DNA of 64,000 bases, taken from Balamuthia mandrillaris. Taxonomy: Eukaryota > Discosea > Longamoebia > Balamuthiidae. Below, piece after piece: positions 11,605 through 23,669 of the stretch. The notes under the pieces are model-generated. The model was not told the DNA's origin and searched no databases. It saw only the letters and a program-made list of their open reading frames with translations. The stretch's first letter is position 1. Each line of letters starts with the position of its first letter. The DNA is taken from NCBI GenBank assembly GCA_031835245.1, contig JAVKOQ010000043.1:124001-188000 (forward strand), given 5' to 3'. The translations under genes and the position numbers were made by a program.

Positions 11605-12502
11605 GTAGCCCTTTCATTAACTTATTCTCTATCTTTGTCGTTTAGAAAATCCGCAGTTCAAACTAATGGCTAACAAAGTGGATGACCAAGGCTTTACCCC
11701 CTTCCTTCGTTACGTGCAAATGTATGCCTCATGGAATCGACCCGACTTCTCCAACATTATTCAAAAACGAATTAGCGCCGGAGGAGGAAACAACAACACC
11801 TTTGGCCGTGGGAGAGGCAAAGCCGGTCGTTCCGTATGGAACAATTCACCGACTTATAACTCTTCTTCCTCTGTCTCTTCCGTCCCTCCTACCAAAATTT
11901 ACAGGATTATCAAGAAGATATTAGGCTATGAACCAACTTCTACAATCTCTCTTACCATCCAGCAGACAAACAAGATCGAGCAAGACATCCGGGAGGAGTT
12001 CAAACAATTTTTGGTGGAGTTCATCAAAGCGGCTGGCTTGGACGTGTCATTCCCAGTTCAACGCCTTCGCAAGAAGGTGGAATGGGAAGAAAAGCAAAAG
12101 GCAAAGCAAGAGAAGTTATTACAACAAAAGAAAAAACAAAAGGAGGAAGCGCTCAAGCAAGCTGAAGGAGCCGAAGAAGAAGGAGGTGAAGGAGAGGAAG
12201 AGGGCTCAGAATCCGCTCCTGAGGAAGCCGATGAAGAAGAAAAGCCGGAAGAAGATCTTTCCAAGTCTCCCAACTATGCTGCCGGCGTTGCAAAGTATAC
12301 TGCTTTACACTTCCTTGCCAAGAACAGCTCAACTTCGAAACTAGCCAAAAAGTTGATAGACTTAGGAGCTGACGTCAACGCACGAACGGATGAAGAGGAA
12401 GATTCTGCTGTTACACCCTTCCTTATGGCCCTTAACTCTAGAGCTCATGCTATGGTTAGTTTGCCATTTCTTTTTGTGGTTGCATTTGCTAACACATTTT
12501 TA

Positions 12503-12534
<32 letters not shown>

Positions 12535-15500
12535 CATGTGCGACACAAGATTGAGCTATTAATTAAGGTTGTGGACTTAAATGTTGCGGATAAGAATGGA
12601 GAGAGGGCATTGGATGCGGTAATCAAAAAGGACTCTGCCAACTTTAATCTGGTGGAGCGACTGATCGACCTTGGAGTGGAGGTGAACGCCAAAGACAAGG
12701 CTCAAATGACAGCCCTTCACCATGCTGTCAACAAGAAGCTCATCGCAACGGCCACGTTGCTCATCCAAAAAGGAGCCGATGTCAACGCTGTCGATAAATA
12801 CGAGCGCAATTCCCTCCATTATGCTGTCGATGCTTCAACTGGTATTCTTTTCTCCTTCTCTATTTCCGTTCCTTGTATCTTGTTTTTCGTTTTATTTGTC
12901 TTTTCCTTGCTATGTTTAAATCGTTCGGTGTATTCTCGTGAACAGGTGGTGCTGATGCCTCCTTCGACATGGAGGAGCTTTTGTTGGAAGCTGGAGTCAA
13001 TCCCAACAAAGCAGACAAACTGGGCCGCACGCCCATGCACTATGCCTTCATCAAGTTTACCGATAACCACAACAACACGTCACGCATCGACCCCATCGAA
13101 ACCATTTCCAGCCTTTGTTCCCTAGAAGGAGTCGATATTGATCACACGGACAAGCACGGTCGGTCTCCGCTTCATTATGCCTCTCAGAGAGGAGCCACTA
13201 CTTGCTCGCTCTATCTCTTGCAGAGAGGAGCCAATTTGGAACGTTGTGATAGGTTTGTATTGTTTGTTTGCTTCTTTATTCATTAGCATTGTTTCTTCGT
13301 TGTCTTGACCTAATACATATTTAAAAAAAAAACAAAAGGGATAACAACACACCGTTATCGGTGGCAATGGCAAGCTCTCATCCGGATTACAGCATTATGC
13401 TTATCCAAAAAGAGGCTAATGTCAAGCATCCCATTCATTATGTAAACAGGGAGAAGTTGTTGGTACCAAAAGACGTCGACGTGACCTCCAAATCTCTCGA
13501 GGAATTAAGAGAACTGCACGAAGCAACCATGGCTAAGCTCGCGAAACAAAAGAGCGCTTATGGTACGCGTTCAGGAATTTTCGTTTTCTCTTCTTAATTC
13601 AAAGTTGTTCATTTTTGCTTGCTTTTTATTGTTGCAGATAACCCCGTAGAACATGAGAGTGAAGAGTCTGACGATAGTGAGGAAGAGGATTACTCTGAAG
13701 ATGAGGAAGACGACGACGACGAAGAAGAAGAAGAAGGTAGTCAAGGCCAAGAGGATGCCATGTCCATCGTTTCAGCTGTTGCTGACCAGGACGAAGGCAC
13801 GTGGTGGCAACAGATCGAAGTAGAAACCTCCAGAACTGTTACATCTATGTTCTACAAAGCTGTTGTTGCTGGTATCGTTCTCGCTATCTCTATCTATTTC
13901 CTCTCTCCGTCCCCATGCTTTCTCCCTCATTTCTCTGCTTGCTCTCTCGTTTTCTCTGCTTCCCGCCCTCTCTTCCTTGAATACTTATTTCCTCATATCC
14001 TCGTTTTAGAATGGCAAGGAGTAGCCTACATGATGTTAGACGCTGGCTTTGACAAACTCGAAGCCCTCAACGACGCTATCAAAGCCGGCAAACTTCAGCT
14101 ATGCCTCACCCTGCTTGCCAAGATGCGAGACAACAAGATCGTTCAACAGAGCAACCCGGAAACTCATCGCAATCTCATCCACTCCATAGCCATCCACTGT
14201 AGCACATTGGATCAATGGGCAAGCCGTCTCCTGGACAAACTGTTACAACGCGGCGTGGATCCTAATCTCAAGGATGCCCACGGACGTTATCCTCTGCATT
14301 ACGCCTGTAGCAATCACAACGTCGACCTTGCGACTCATCTGTTGAGAGCGGCGGAGACGAAGGAAAAGAAAGAATCCATCACTTGCGCTTTGGACGAGGA
14401 CAATAACACCCCGCTCATCATGGCTTTGCGCGGACATGGAACGCAACCCACGCCTCCTCCTTTCCGTTTAGGTGGAGATTCCTCGTCATACTCGTCACAT
14501 TCCAGTTATGTGCAGTCGGCTTCGTTACGACTGGCAGTGTTGTTGTTGGCTAACAACGCGGATCCCAACGCTCCGTACGTGGAAAAAGATTATCTTCCTA
14601 GAAACGAGTCTAAGCACGATAAAACGAAAGGCACCGCATCTGCTTCTTCGTCTACTTCCACCAAAGGAAAGGGGAAAGAAAAACAAGGACCCAACGACAA
14701 GAAACAAAAGGACGAAGCGGCTCGCCGCAGGGAAGAGAGAGAAGCACAAGCTCACACCACGTTGCTCATTCACGCCGTCCGAAAGAGGGACTTCCGCCTA
14801 ATCCAAGAATTGATCAATCACGGTGCCTCTCTTGCCGGTCAGGATGGCAAAGGCTTCACCGCATTCATGTACTGCGTGCAACGCAACGACAAAGAAATGG
14901 TGGACTACCTCCTGCAACTCGCTCAAAGGCAGCAATCTTCACCAAGTAGATCTGCTGTTGCTAGCGGTGCTTCTCCCGTTCGCTCGTTCCTGGGCAAAGT
15001 GGTTCGGACATTATCCAGCTCTCAGTTGGATGCGTCTTCCGATTTACTGGGTCTTAATGTGCAAGACAAGGAGGGCAAGACCGTCATTCATCATGTGGTC
15101 AGGCCTTTGGAATGGGGCTCTTATGAGAACACAGGCCTACTCCTTGATTTGGTTAAGGCTGGTGCTAATCCTGATATTGCTGATAACTATGGTAAAACTA
15201 TCTTTCTTTTTCTCCTCCCTTGTACTATGTTTACTGTCCCGCTCCCTGCGCTTTTCTTGTACTATGTTTACTGTTCCGCTCTCTGTGCTTTTCTTTCCTC
15301 TTTTTTTCTATTTCTCACTCGGGACTAACCAAAAATCAAAGGAAACACACCCGCATACTATGCTGCTCTGCAAAGTTCGGGTAAGATGTTGCGAGCGCTG
15401 GTCGATAAGTGCAAAGTTAAGACCGGCTTTGGGGACGAGCGGCCCAAACCTGTTCGCCAAGACTCCTTCCTGCCGGTGACTCAATGGGCTAAAGCCAAAG

Positions 15501-17965
15501 TCAACTTTGAGCAGGACGCAGAGACGCTAGTTAACAGGCTTCTCACAATCGACAACGAGAAACAAAAGGTAAAGCAAGAACAGGAGAAAGCTAAGGAAAA
15601 AGAGAAAGAGGAAGAAGAGGAAGAAGATGAAGAAGAAGAAGAAGAACCAAAAGCCAAACGAGGAAAAGGCAAAAGTACAGCTGCCAGCGCAAAGCAGGAC
15701 AAAGGGAAGGAGAAGGATATAACAACCGACATGGATGTTGTCTCTGACGACGGCACAAAACTTACTCTTCAAGAACGTGAGAAGCTCAAGTCTAAAGCCT
15801 CTGAACAGGTTCTCTCTCCCTTATTTCCTCCATTATTTGTTACTTTACTTATTACTTTTTTGCTCTTTTTGAAAGGCTCTTCAACGCCAAACACCAGTTG
15901 TCGATCACGAGTTTGAGCTTTGGCGCAACAGCAAAGTTTACATCAAGAACGAGGGAGTTGCCGGCAAAGAAGTCATCTATGACGTTATCCTCACTAAAGT
16001 TGACGTGGCCAAAGGGCTCTACGGTCAAAACGCGTTCTACAAGATGCAAGTCATTCACAACTTGGTCAAAGACATCTTCATTCTCTGGAATAAGTACGTT
16101 TTCTTCTTCTTCCGTTCTGTCTGTCTTCTTACAAACTCTCAAACAGATGGGGACGCATTGGCGAATCGGGACAAATGCAACAAACTCCATTCCCATCCGC
16201 AGCAGACGCCTGCACTGAATTTGAAAAGATCTTCAAGGCCAAGACTGGTAACTTGTGGGAAAACCGAGATGACTTTGAGAAGATGCCCAAGAAGTTGGTT
16301 CCCTCCATTTTTTCTTTCTTGTTTCAAAACAAATGAATCTAATAACTTTTAAAACAGATATTGGCTTGTTCCCATCGACCGAACTCTTCGCAACGTGAAG
16401 CACTTCTTGAAGCCCTTCACAGCATTGCCGGACTATCCCGATGCAATCTACGACCAACACTTTAGCGAAGCCACTTTTCTTAAGGAACAACGAGCCAAAG
16501 GCAAATTCCACAACAATAAAGTCTACGCTCCCTCCCAACTCGTTCTGCCCCTGCAAGCCACTATCAAGTCCATTGCCAACGTCACGATGTTGACGCAAGC
16601 CATGAAGCAATCCGGAGTGGACACCAACCTCTTACCCTTCGGTCAGCTGAAGAAGAAGACGTTGGAGGAGGCCAAAGACATCCTGCAAGAAATCTATGAG
16701 ATCATAAAGAAGAAAGAGGAGGAGCGCTCCAGCGGCAAGTTGGAAGTGGCGGAGCTTATGGAGTACTTGCAGAACATTGCAGAGCTGAGCAACAAATTCT
16801 ACGAGCTCATCCCGCATACTAACTTTGCTGCTGAGAAAATGGACAGCATTGACACCGAACAGAAAGTTGGCAAAAAGGTTCGCTTTCTTTTTCTCTCTAA
16901 CATCTCTTCTATCTTCTCATTTCATATCTTCTTTCTGTCTTATCTTTCTCTTCATCGTGCTCTTCTCTTCATCGCTCTCTTTGTCGTTCTCTTCTTTCCA
17001 TGCCTCAGTTGGAAATGCTGCAATCACTGGGCGAGTTGGAGATAGCCAGCAAAATATTGTTGGGTGCTCGGCTTCGCATGAAGGAAATGAACCCGTTGGA
17101 CTACTGCTACCATGCCTTGGGCGTTCAATTGGAGCCTATCTCCAAGGACTCGGCTGAGTTTGCCACTTTGTTCCGTTACATTAAGCATGGCTCTCGTGGT
17201 GCCACCTCTAGCGGCCTTGAGGTTACTTGCTACTCTCTCTTCCGCTCCTCTTTCCTTTTATTTTGTTGACCAATGTAAACAGGTGCAATGCATCTACGAC
17301 CTGCAACGCAAAGGAGAGGCGGAGCGCTTCGCTCCCTGGCGCGACAACCCCAACCGCAAGCTCCTCTGGCACGGCTCCTCCCTCTCCAACTTCATAGGCA
17401 TCCTACAGCAAGGCCTGCGCATCGCCCCTCCTGAGGCACCCGTCAGCGGGTACGCTTTCGGCAAGGGCGTGTACTTTGCCGACATGTTCGCCAAGAGCTT
17501 TGGCTACTGCCGCAATTTCGATGGCGGCAAATCGCCCGCCCTTTTGTTGCTGTGCGAGGTGGCCCTGGGGAGGGTCCACGAGATGAGAACGGGCGGCTTT
17601 GAGGACAGTCGTGCTCCTGGCACCGACAGCACCAAAGGTAATATACCTTGTTGTTGTCCAGTTTGTTGCTTCTTTTTATATTCAATAACCAACAAACACA
17701 AAAAACAATAGGATTGGGAAGAGAAGGACCGGACCCGAAGGAGGATATCATTCTGGACAACGGAACGACGTTGCCAGCAGGCAAAATCATTCAATACCGT
17801 GCGCCAGACACGGCCACTCCGCAGGAGAAGCAGTGGGGCAACTACTACTCGCTCGCGCACAACGAGTACATCGTCTACGACGTATCGCAGGTTCGCATGC
17901 GGTACCTCGTGCAGGTCAGGCAAGACGGCGGGGCTGGCAGAAGAAGGCACAGACTCCAAAAGTGA
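7476..17965 (+). CDS. Poly(ADP-ribose) polymerase with ankyrin repeats, WGR, regulatory and catalytic domains
   Basis: A many-exon gene of about 10.5 kb. It begins at the ATG at 7476 with acidic then Lys/Arg-rich stretches (a likely nuclear region). A module at about 7920-8290 with DFVAVNP and VSWLDIE may be BAH- or Tudor-like (low confidence), and is followed by a second basic region with TPRRK and TPRKKK repeats. Ankyrin repeats fill about 9000-15250 (GRTAAILAAKNGNLKVLSYL, NSAIHYAAAFGWRECVKYLV, QMTALHHAVNKKLIATATLL, GRYPLHYACSNHNVDLATHL). A WGR domain follows at about 15880-16370 (KWGRIGESGQ across an intron), then the PARP helical regulatory domain (about 16390-17060). The catalytic domain (about 17040-17965) has all three HYE residues: His in LLWHGSS, Tyr in GKGVYFAD, Glu in NEYIVYD. 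That predicts polymer-forming activity in DNA-damage or chromatin signalling. The architecture matches the C. elegans PME-5/TANK-1 type rather than vertebrate tankyrase, which has SAM and lacks WGR. All exons read in one direction with introns of 60-180 bp. A split into two genes near 8700-9000 cannot be fully excluded. Confidence 0.9.
10916..10946. repeat. (TA)n microsatellite in a PARP intron
   Basis: About 30 bp of uninterrupted TA units lie in the intron between the exons ending LNAW and beginning KTTPLAISVMKGHLDIADLL. It is one of the few intronic microsatellites here that is not CT-based. Confidence 0.85.
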
Positions 17966-18197
17966 AAGAGCGCGAAGCAAAAAACAAACGTCTGCTTTAT
18001 TCATGACGACATGAAAATAACCTCAAGGACGTCATGAGATGTTCCGTGACGTGTGTTTAATATCATATATGGTAATGTTTAAACTCCAGTAAAACGATGG
18101 ACCAAATAAGGGTAATTTCATTTGTTCTAAATTTTATTGGTAACACAAAAAAAAAATAAATTCGTAAGATTTTGCTTTCGCAAAGCAAGAGGAAAGG

Positions 18198-20199
18198 ATG
18201 GAAGCGGAGGAGAGAGCGGCGCAAGAGGCGCGCGCCACTCGAGAGGGGGGAAAGGGCGACGAGAGGTCGGAGGCAGGAGAAGCGGACGAGGGGCAACATG
18301 ATGATGAAGAAGAGGACGACATGATCGTGCGCGACGATGTGACGGATGCCACTCCGCCCTGGTTCGGCCCTTCCTCGTCTGAGTCCACTGGCGCGAACGG
18401 CTCTGACGGAGGAACAAGCAGTGAAGCCCCTAGGGTATGATGATTCTCCTCTTTTTTTTTCGTTTGTTTGAGCCGATTTGCTACTCTTTTTTTTTTTTCG
18501 GGTGTTACTAATTCTATTCATCCACTTTTTTAAAAATCTCTTTTTTAAATTGTTGTTGCGTACATTTTCTTTGCCGCCATGAAACTACAAACAGGTGCGG
18601 TCATTTGCGCGGCTCAGAGCGGACTCGCTGGACATACTAGCACGCTCACAGAGCAACAACAATGCCCACCAAGCCAACAAACCAGAGGAAGCAGCCAAAG
18701 AAACAACCAGCGAAGGCAGCGACTCCACAGCAACGACGGGAGGAAGAACGAGCAACTTGAGAGGATGGGCAAAGCATAGAGCCGTATCGCAGCGTTACAA
18801 TACGCTGGAGTATTTGGCCAAGAAATATGCTGCCATCAAACAAGAGACGGAAAGTGGTCAGCCACAGCAGCAACAAGGAGAAACGAACGAGAATGCAAAG
18901 GAAGAGACGGAGGAGGAGAGGAGAAGAATACTGCGACTTCAAGGCCGGTATAGCAACGACAAAGAGAATGAAGATGAAACAGGAGATGAGAATGATGAGG
19001 ATGAAGAAGAGGGGGATGAAGAGACAAGTGCAGAGGCGAAACTACAAAAGAAGAGAGAGAAACGAGCCAAGTATCGAGCCAGGTTAAAGGAAAAGAGACG
19101 AGCTTCCAAATACGGGATTGAAATGGAAGAAAAGCAGCAGCAACAAAGTAAACTGAGCGAAGAAGACAAACAAAACCAGGAAAGCAGAATGAGGAAGAAA
19201 GAACGAAAAGATGTGAGACGGATGGAAGAAGCCGCAGCCCAAGCTGCACAAAACTTGGCTGCTAGACTAGAAAGGTTAAAAAAGGATAGACCCAAAAAGA
19301 CAGAAGCCAACCAAAACGAAAATGATGACGATGATGATGAAGATGAAGAAGAAGAAGAGAACATGTTTTCTGGAGCAACAACAGAGGCTGGAATGCGTCA
19401 ACGGAAAGAGCAATTGCTGACCGTAGTGATACCTTCTGAAGAAAAGCTGTATTTTAAATTGAAGGACGACACAACCGATTCGAGTTGTGATGAGTTGAGA
19501 AGCTGCATTCGCTCGTTAGAACTGTTGATGCGGATGAGAACTTCTTTGATGGACGCAGAAAGTCTCAGCGCAGGTTTAGGCGTTCGTTGTCTCTCTTCCT
19601 GTTCTTCTCGCGAACCGTCGCTCGTGTTTTTGGAGCTACCAAACGAAGGCGAAGGCAAGAACGAGATAGATTTGCTACGATACGTTTTGAAGGAGGAAGA
19701 AGAGAAAAGAACAAGAACTACGCAACCACAACAACAAAAACAGCAAACTCTCCCCGTCTCCGTTGAAGTGAACGACTCGATTTGCACTTTGGAGAGCTAT
19801 CAAGACTACTGGAAGCAACAAAGAGAGAAATTAAAGGTAGAGGAAGAAGCAGAGAACCGCAAGAACCAACAACCTGCCAATGACCGTGAAGCAAGACACA
19901 ACAAATGGGTCAAACAAAGGCTAGACGCACTGCGAAGCACAACCGATAGAGTCTGGGATCTCTCCATCGAGTTGAGTTGGCTGCTTGTACAAAGATATGT
20001 AAAGGAGGAAGCACGTTTGGTCACTGTGAAGACGACGAGTGATGACGTGAAGCGACTGTTATTGGCCAAAGCAAAAGTGGAAGAAGAAGCACAAGAAGAG
20101 AGCGAAGCGAAGAAGAAGGAAGGAACAACGACGACGATAACTTCGAGATGGATTGGCTACTTGTTGCAACATCGCTCATCGTCAGGAGTTGCTAAATAA
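18198..20199 (+). CDS. Unrecognised charged coiled-coil protein (about 610 residues)
   Basis: Exon 1 runs from the ATG at 18198 to about 18435 and encodes an acidic region (DEEEDDMIVRDDVTDATPPW) rich in Ser and Gly. A 159-bp intron (GTATGA donor, AAACAG acceptor) leads to a long exon from 18595 to TAA at 20197-20199. The body is almost all charged residues with long predicted helices: an acidic run near 18960-19020, a basic KKREKRAKYRARLKEKRRAS stretch, another acidic run near 19320, and Gln-rich patches. The segment LTVVIPSEEKLYFKLKDD and the C-terminal half (DRVWDLSIELSWLLVQRYV) look more globular. There is no signal peptide or membrane span. A nuclear or cytoskeletal scaffold is plausible, but I do not recognise a family. 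A regulatory gap (17966-18197) with two TGACG/GACGTCA-like sites precedes it. Confidence 0.7.
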
Positions 20200-20247
20200 T
20201 AACAACTGTGTTTTTTAAAAAAACTAAAACCCAGAAGAGATAGAAGC

Positions 20248-21718
20248 TCAAGCTCGAACGTAGCTCCTGCCATCGGCACTAATGCCAAGCCCATCAGCTT
20301 GCATGTACTCAACGCCAACAGTGATAAGCCGAAAGGCTGGCAGCGCGTTGGAGCTTCTTCCCACGCCGTGAAACAAAGTCGGCCAGGAGAGGCACAAGGG
20401 CTTCTTTCCAAAGTCCCAAGACTTGCCCTCCAAAGCCCTTTGCCAGTCCGCGTGCATCTTGGCCAACAGCTTGGGGGGCATGAAGAACTCCGCGTGGATC
20501 CGAACAAACAGATCCTTGGCGTCCAGTTCTTCCGGACGTTCCAGCAGTCCCTCCTTTTGCTCCTCGGTGAGGTCGGTCAGCTCCACAAAGCTCTCGTCCT
20601 CCCCGTTTGCCTCCTTGGTGACTTTGAAGAAGATCCTGTGGAGGTCGAAGGTGGCTGTTTCAGAGGTCACCACAGCGCCATCCTTGTGATGGGCCTGGAA
20701 GGTCGCGCAACAAGGGTCGCTGTCGGACTCGGCTGTGATGAGGGTGCCCAGCGGTACTTCTGGTTTGTCAAAGGCCTGCTCCAACGTTTGCAGCAGAGAC
20801 TGCATCCAATGCGGACCCAACACCTACAAACAAAGGAGAAAAATGAGTGCTAGCCATGGGTGGAATGAAGCAGGGGCAGCTGAAAAGCAGGAAAGCAAGT
20901 GAAAGCATTACCACGTCCACCGCCTCTCCCTCCTCTCGAAACTCGAACCCCATCAAGAGACCATCGATGCTCTTGTTGACCGGAGTTTTCAGTCTGAGCT
21001 CCTCGATGCGGGAGGCAAAGGGCTCGTCCTTGGCGTAGTGGGGCCTGGACGTCGAGGAGAGGAAGAGCGGGTTGTCCTCAGAGATAATCTCGCTGACGCC
21101 AGAGCTGGCGGAGCTGCTGACAGCTAGGTACTCCCTTGGACGAAGCGGATGAAGCAGCAGGAAGCGCTGAGGCCAGCGGTCGTCGTCGTAGAAAGGTGCC
21201 TTGTCCTCCTCGTCCTCCTGCTCGTTCTCCCTCCCTCCAAAGGGCAGCAAACCATGCAACACGTGCCTTTCCGCAAGGATGAGCGCCTCCTCCAGGCCTT
21301 GTTCTTTGTGCTCATCCGCCCAGGGCCATCTATTTATGAACTGCACGGTGTGGTAAGGACCGAACCTCGTTCCACCAGCCATCATCATGTGCAGCACACC
21401 AAGGTTGGCATGCGCGGCCTCAAGGACCCGTTGGTGTTGCGGCTCATCCACTGGCACGCGAAGCACAAGCTCAACGCCATAGAAATGGCCGCAGCCAAAG
21501 GTGACCAAGCAACGGTGTGGAGGCACAGCGAAGCCCGCTCGAGCAGAGAGAGCGTCCAGGGTTGGCTTGTCCTTCAGGTCCACGACGAACAAACACAGCT
21601 CCTGGCCCACGCTCTCGGCCACATCGCCCAAGGGCACGTGTAACGCATCGGCGAGACGTTGTTTGAACCGCAAGCGAGAAGTAGCGTCCGTGGCCTGCTT
21701 GGCCTTTGTGTTGCCCAT
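20248..21718 (-). CDS. Unrecognised protein of about 450 residues
   Basis: Two exons on the minus strand. The first runs from the ATG at 21718 (MGNTKAKQATDATSRLRF) to about 20912 (GFEFREEGEAVDVV, GTAATG donor). The second begins near 20824 (VLGPHWMQSLLQTLEQAF) and ends at the stop at 20248 after GISADGRSYVRA. Conserved-looking stretches include LVTFGCGHFYGVELVLRVPV, HMMMAGGTRFGPYHTVQFIN and FQAHHKDGAVVTSETATFDL. Composition is ordinary globular, with no signal peptide, membrane span or repeats. Codon use is more GC-rich than in neighbouring ankyrin genes. It converges tail-to-tail with the coiled-coil gene, leaving only 48 bp between stops. I cannot assign a family. Confidence 0.7.
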
Positions 21719-22395
21719 GTTGTTGCACTTCTGACTTGTGCGCTTGGTGGCCCGCTCAGCAACAACGTGAACTCATTAAAATCTCCTCGGGCCTCCTTCC
21801 CTCTGCCCTAGCCGTTTAATTTGCCTCCCTCCTGTGGTTTGTCTGTCCATGCTTGGAGGCTCCGACGCAACGGACAAGGATGCTCGTTCCGGCAGCACTC
21901 CCAGTTCCGTGGAGCAGCACCTCCACCAGCCAGGTTCTGCTCCTTGTCGGGGAGTTTGTTTAGCGTCCGCCGACCACCTGCAACAGCTCCGTCTAAAAAC
22001 AAGGTCTGAGGCAAACAGAGTGAACGGGACAGACGCCCCAACCTGGTGATACTATCCACCAGGTTTGTCGTGGTGTTTGGAACCGTACACCAAGGGAGGC
22101 AACGAATACCAAGCGTTGATGGTCTTTACGTGCATTCATCGCACGGCCTGATGGTCTTTGTGCCCCTTCATTCATCGAACGGCCTGATGGTCTTTACGCT
22201 TCTTTCCTCGAACGGGCGTGAGGGTCTTTATATTTCCATTTTCCCAACCCCCTGCAACCCAATCTGAGCCCTTTCGGTGAAGTGCTTTAAACCGCATAAA
22301 AAAAAGAAGAAGCTTCAACCTCAAACTTGTTCGTTTGTTTTGCAAAAAACAAAAACACACAACAAGAACACGGCTGTAAAACATTCACACGGAAA
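21719..22395. promoter_or_regulatory. Divergent promoter region with direct repeats
   Basis: A 677-bp region between two divergently transcribed genes. Short frames of 60-84 codons occur on both strands at 21808-22059, but they overlap each other, lack domain-like sequence and are not called. The distal part holds four imperfect direct repeats (listed separately). An A-rich stretch with CAAACTTG and repeated ACAAAAAC lies just before the ubiquitin-vWA start codon. Confidence 0.5.
22118..22236 (+). repeat. Four imperfect direct repeats, period 32-36 bp
   Basis: Units begin at 22118, 22150, 22186 and about 22220, each with GATGGTCTTT or GAGGGTCTTT. The first three are followed, after a variable pyrimidine-rich stretch, by TCATCGCACGGCCT, TCATCGAACGGCCT or CTCGAACGGGCGT. 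They end about 160 bp before the start codon of the ubiquitin-vWA gene, where upstream control elements would be expected. Confidence 0.75.
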
Positions 22396-23619
22396 ATGCA
22401 AATCTACGTCAAGACCCTCACGGGAAAGACCATCACCGTTGAGGTAGAGTCCATGGACGACCTCTCCGAGGTCATGCAAAAGATACAGGACAAGGAGGGC
22501 ATCCCTCCCGACCAGCAACGCCTCATCTTTGCCGGCAGGCAGCTGGAAGTGGGGAGAACCCTGGCGGACTACAACATCCAGAAGGAGAGTACGCTGCATA
22601 TGGTTTTGCGACTTCGTGGTGGTCCTTCTACCTTTTGTTTCGCTGTGGTAAGTCTTCTTCGTTCTTTGTTCTTTTAACTTTGCTCTTGCTTATGTTTCTT
22701 TGAAAAAACAAGGGAGGAGCAAAAGACGGGATTAACTTTCGTCAAAACATTGAAAGGGACCTGTTGCCAAAGGCTGCTTCCCTCAGCTACGAAGGCCTCT
22801 TCTACGAGTACTTCTTTGACACGGGAGACATTGACGAGCTGGAAACCAAAGCAAGAGAGAGGAATGCCCTTTTCTATCCCTCCTACTCCTTTGCTTGCTC
22901 TCCTGGTGAGTGATACTTGTTCTGTTGACTCTTCTTCGACGCTTCATTGTGAAACTGTTATTGACCTTTGTTGTTGTGTGGTACCCCAGATCCTATCTCA
23001 GGAAAGCCAGAGTACTTTATGAGCGTTGGCCTTAACTCTACCATTGAGGAGGACAGTTTTCAGCGTCTTCCTCTCAACTTGGTTCTTGTTCTGGTAACTC
23101 TTTCTTTCTTGTTGTCTTTTGCTTGCCTCTCGTTTCTTTCTTGTCCTTTCTTGTCGCTTCTTTCTTGTCGTTTATTTCTTTCTTATCGTTGCTTATCGTT
23201 TCTTACTTTCTTTCTCACCATTTATCTACCAAAAGGATATCTCTGGTTCAATGAGCTGTGCATTTGGAGACGGAGGGCTAGGCAAATTAGAAGTGGCCAA
23301 GACGGCCATCATCTCATTGCTTGGCCACCTCAAGGAGAACGACCGCGTGGGCATCGTGTTGTTCGATACCGTTGCGGAGCACCTCCTCCCTCTCACAAAG
23401 TTTAAGGACATCGACATGGACAAGCTGAAGCGCCAACTGCTAGATGTTCACCCTAGAGGAGGAACGAGTATGGAGGTGGGATATAGGGCCGCCACGAAGG
23501 AGCTGCTGCAACTGGGCAAGTTGAACATTGAAGAGAGTGAGAACAGGATCATCTTCTTGACGGACGACCAGCCCAACGCAGGTACCTATCACCCTTGTTT
23601 ATTCTTCCCTATTTCCTCT

Positions 23620-23669
<50 letters not shown>

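Noticed and set aside
21808-22059. Overlapping frames of 60-84 codons on both strands
   Set aside because: Neither has domain-like composition or splice partners, and they compete for the same DNA. Treated as promoter sequence.
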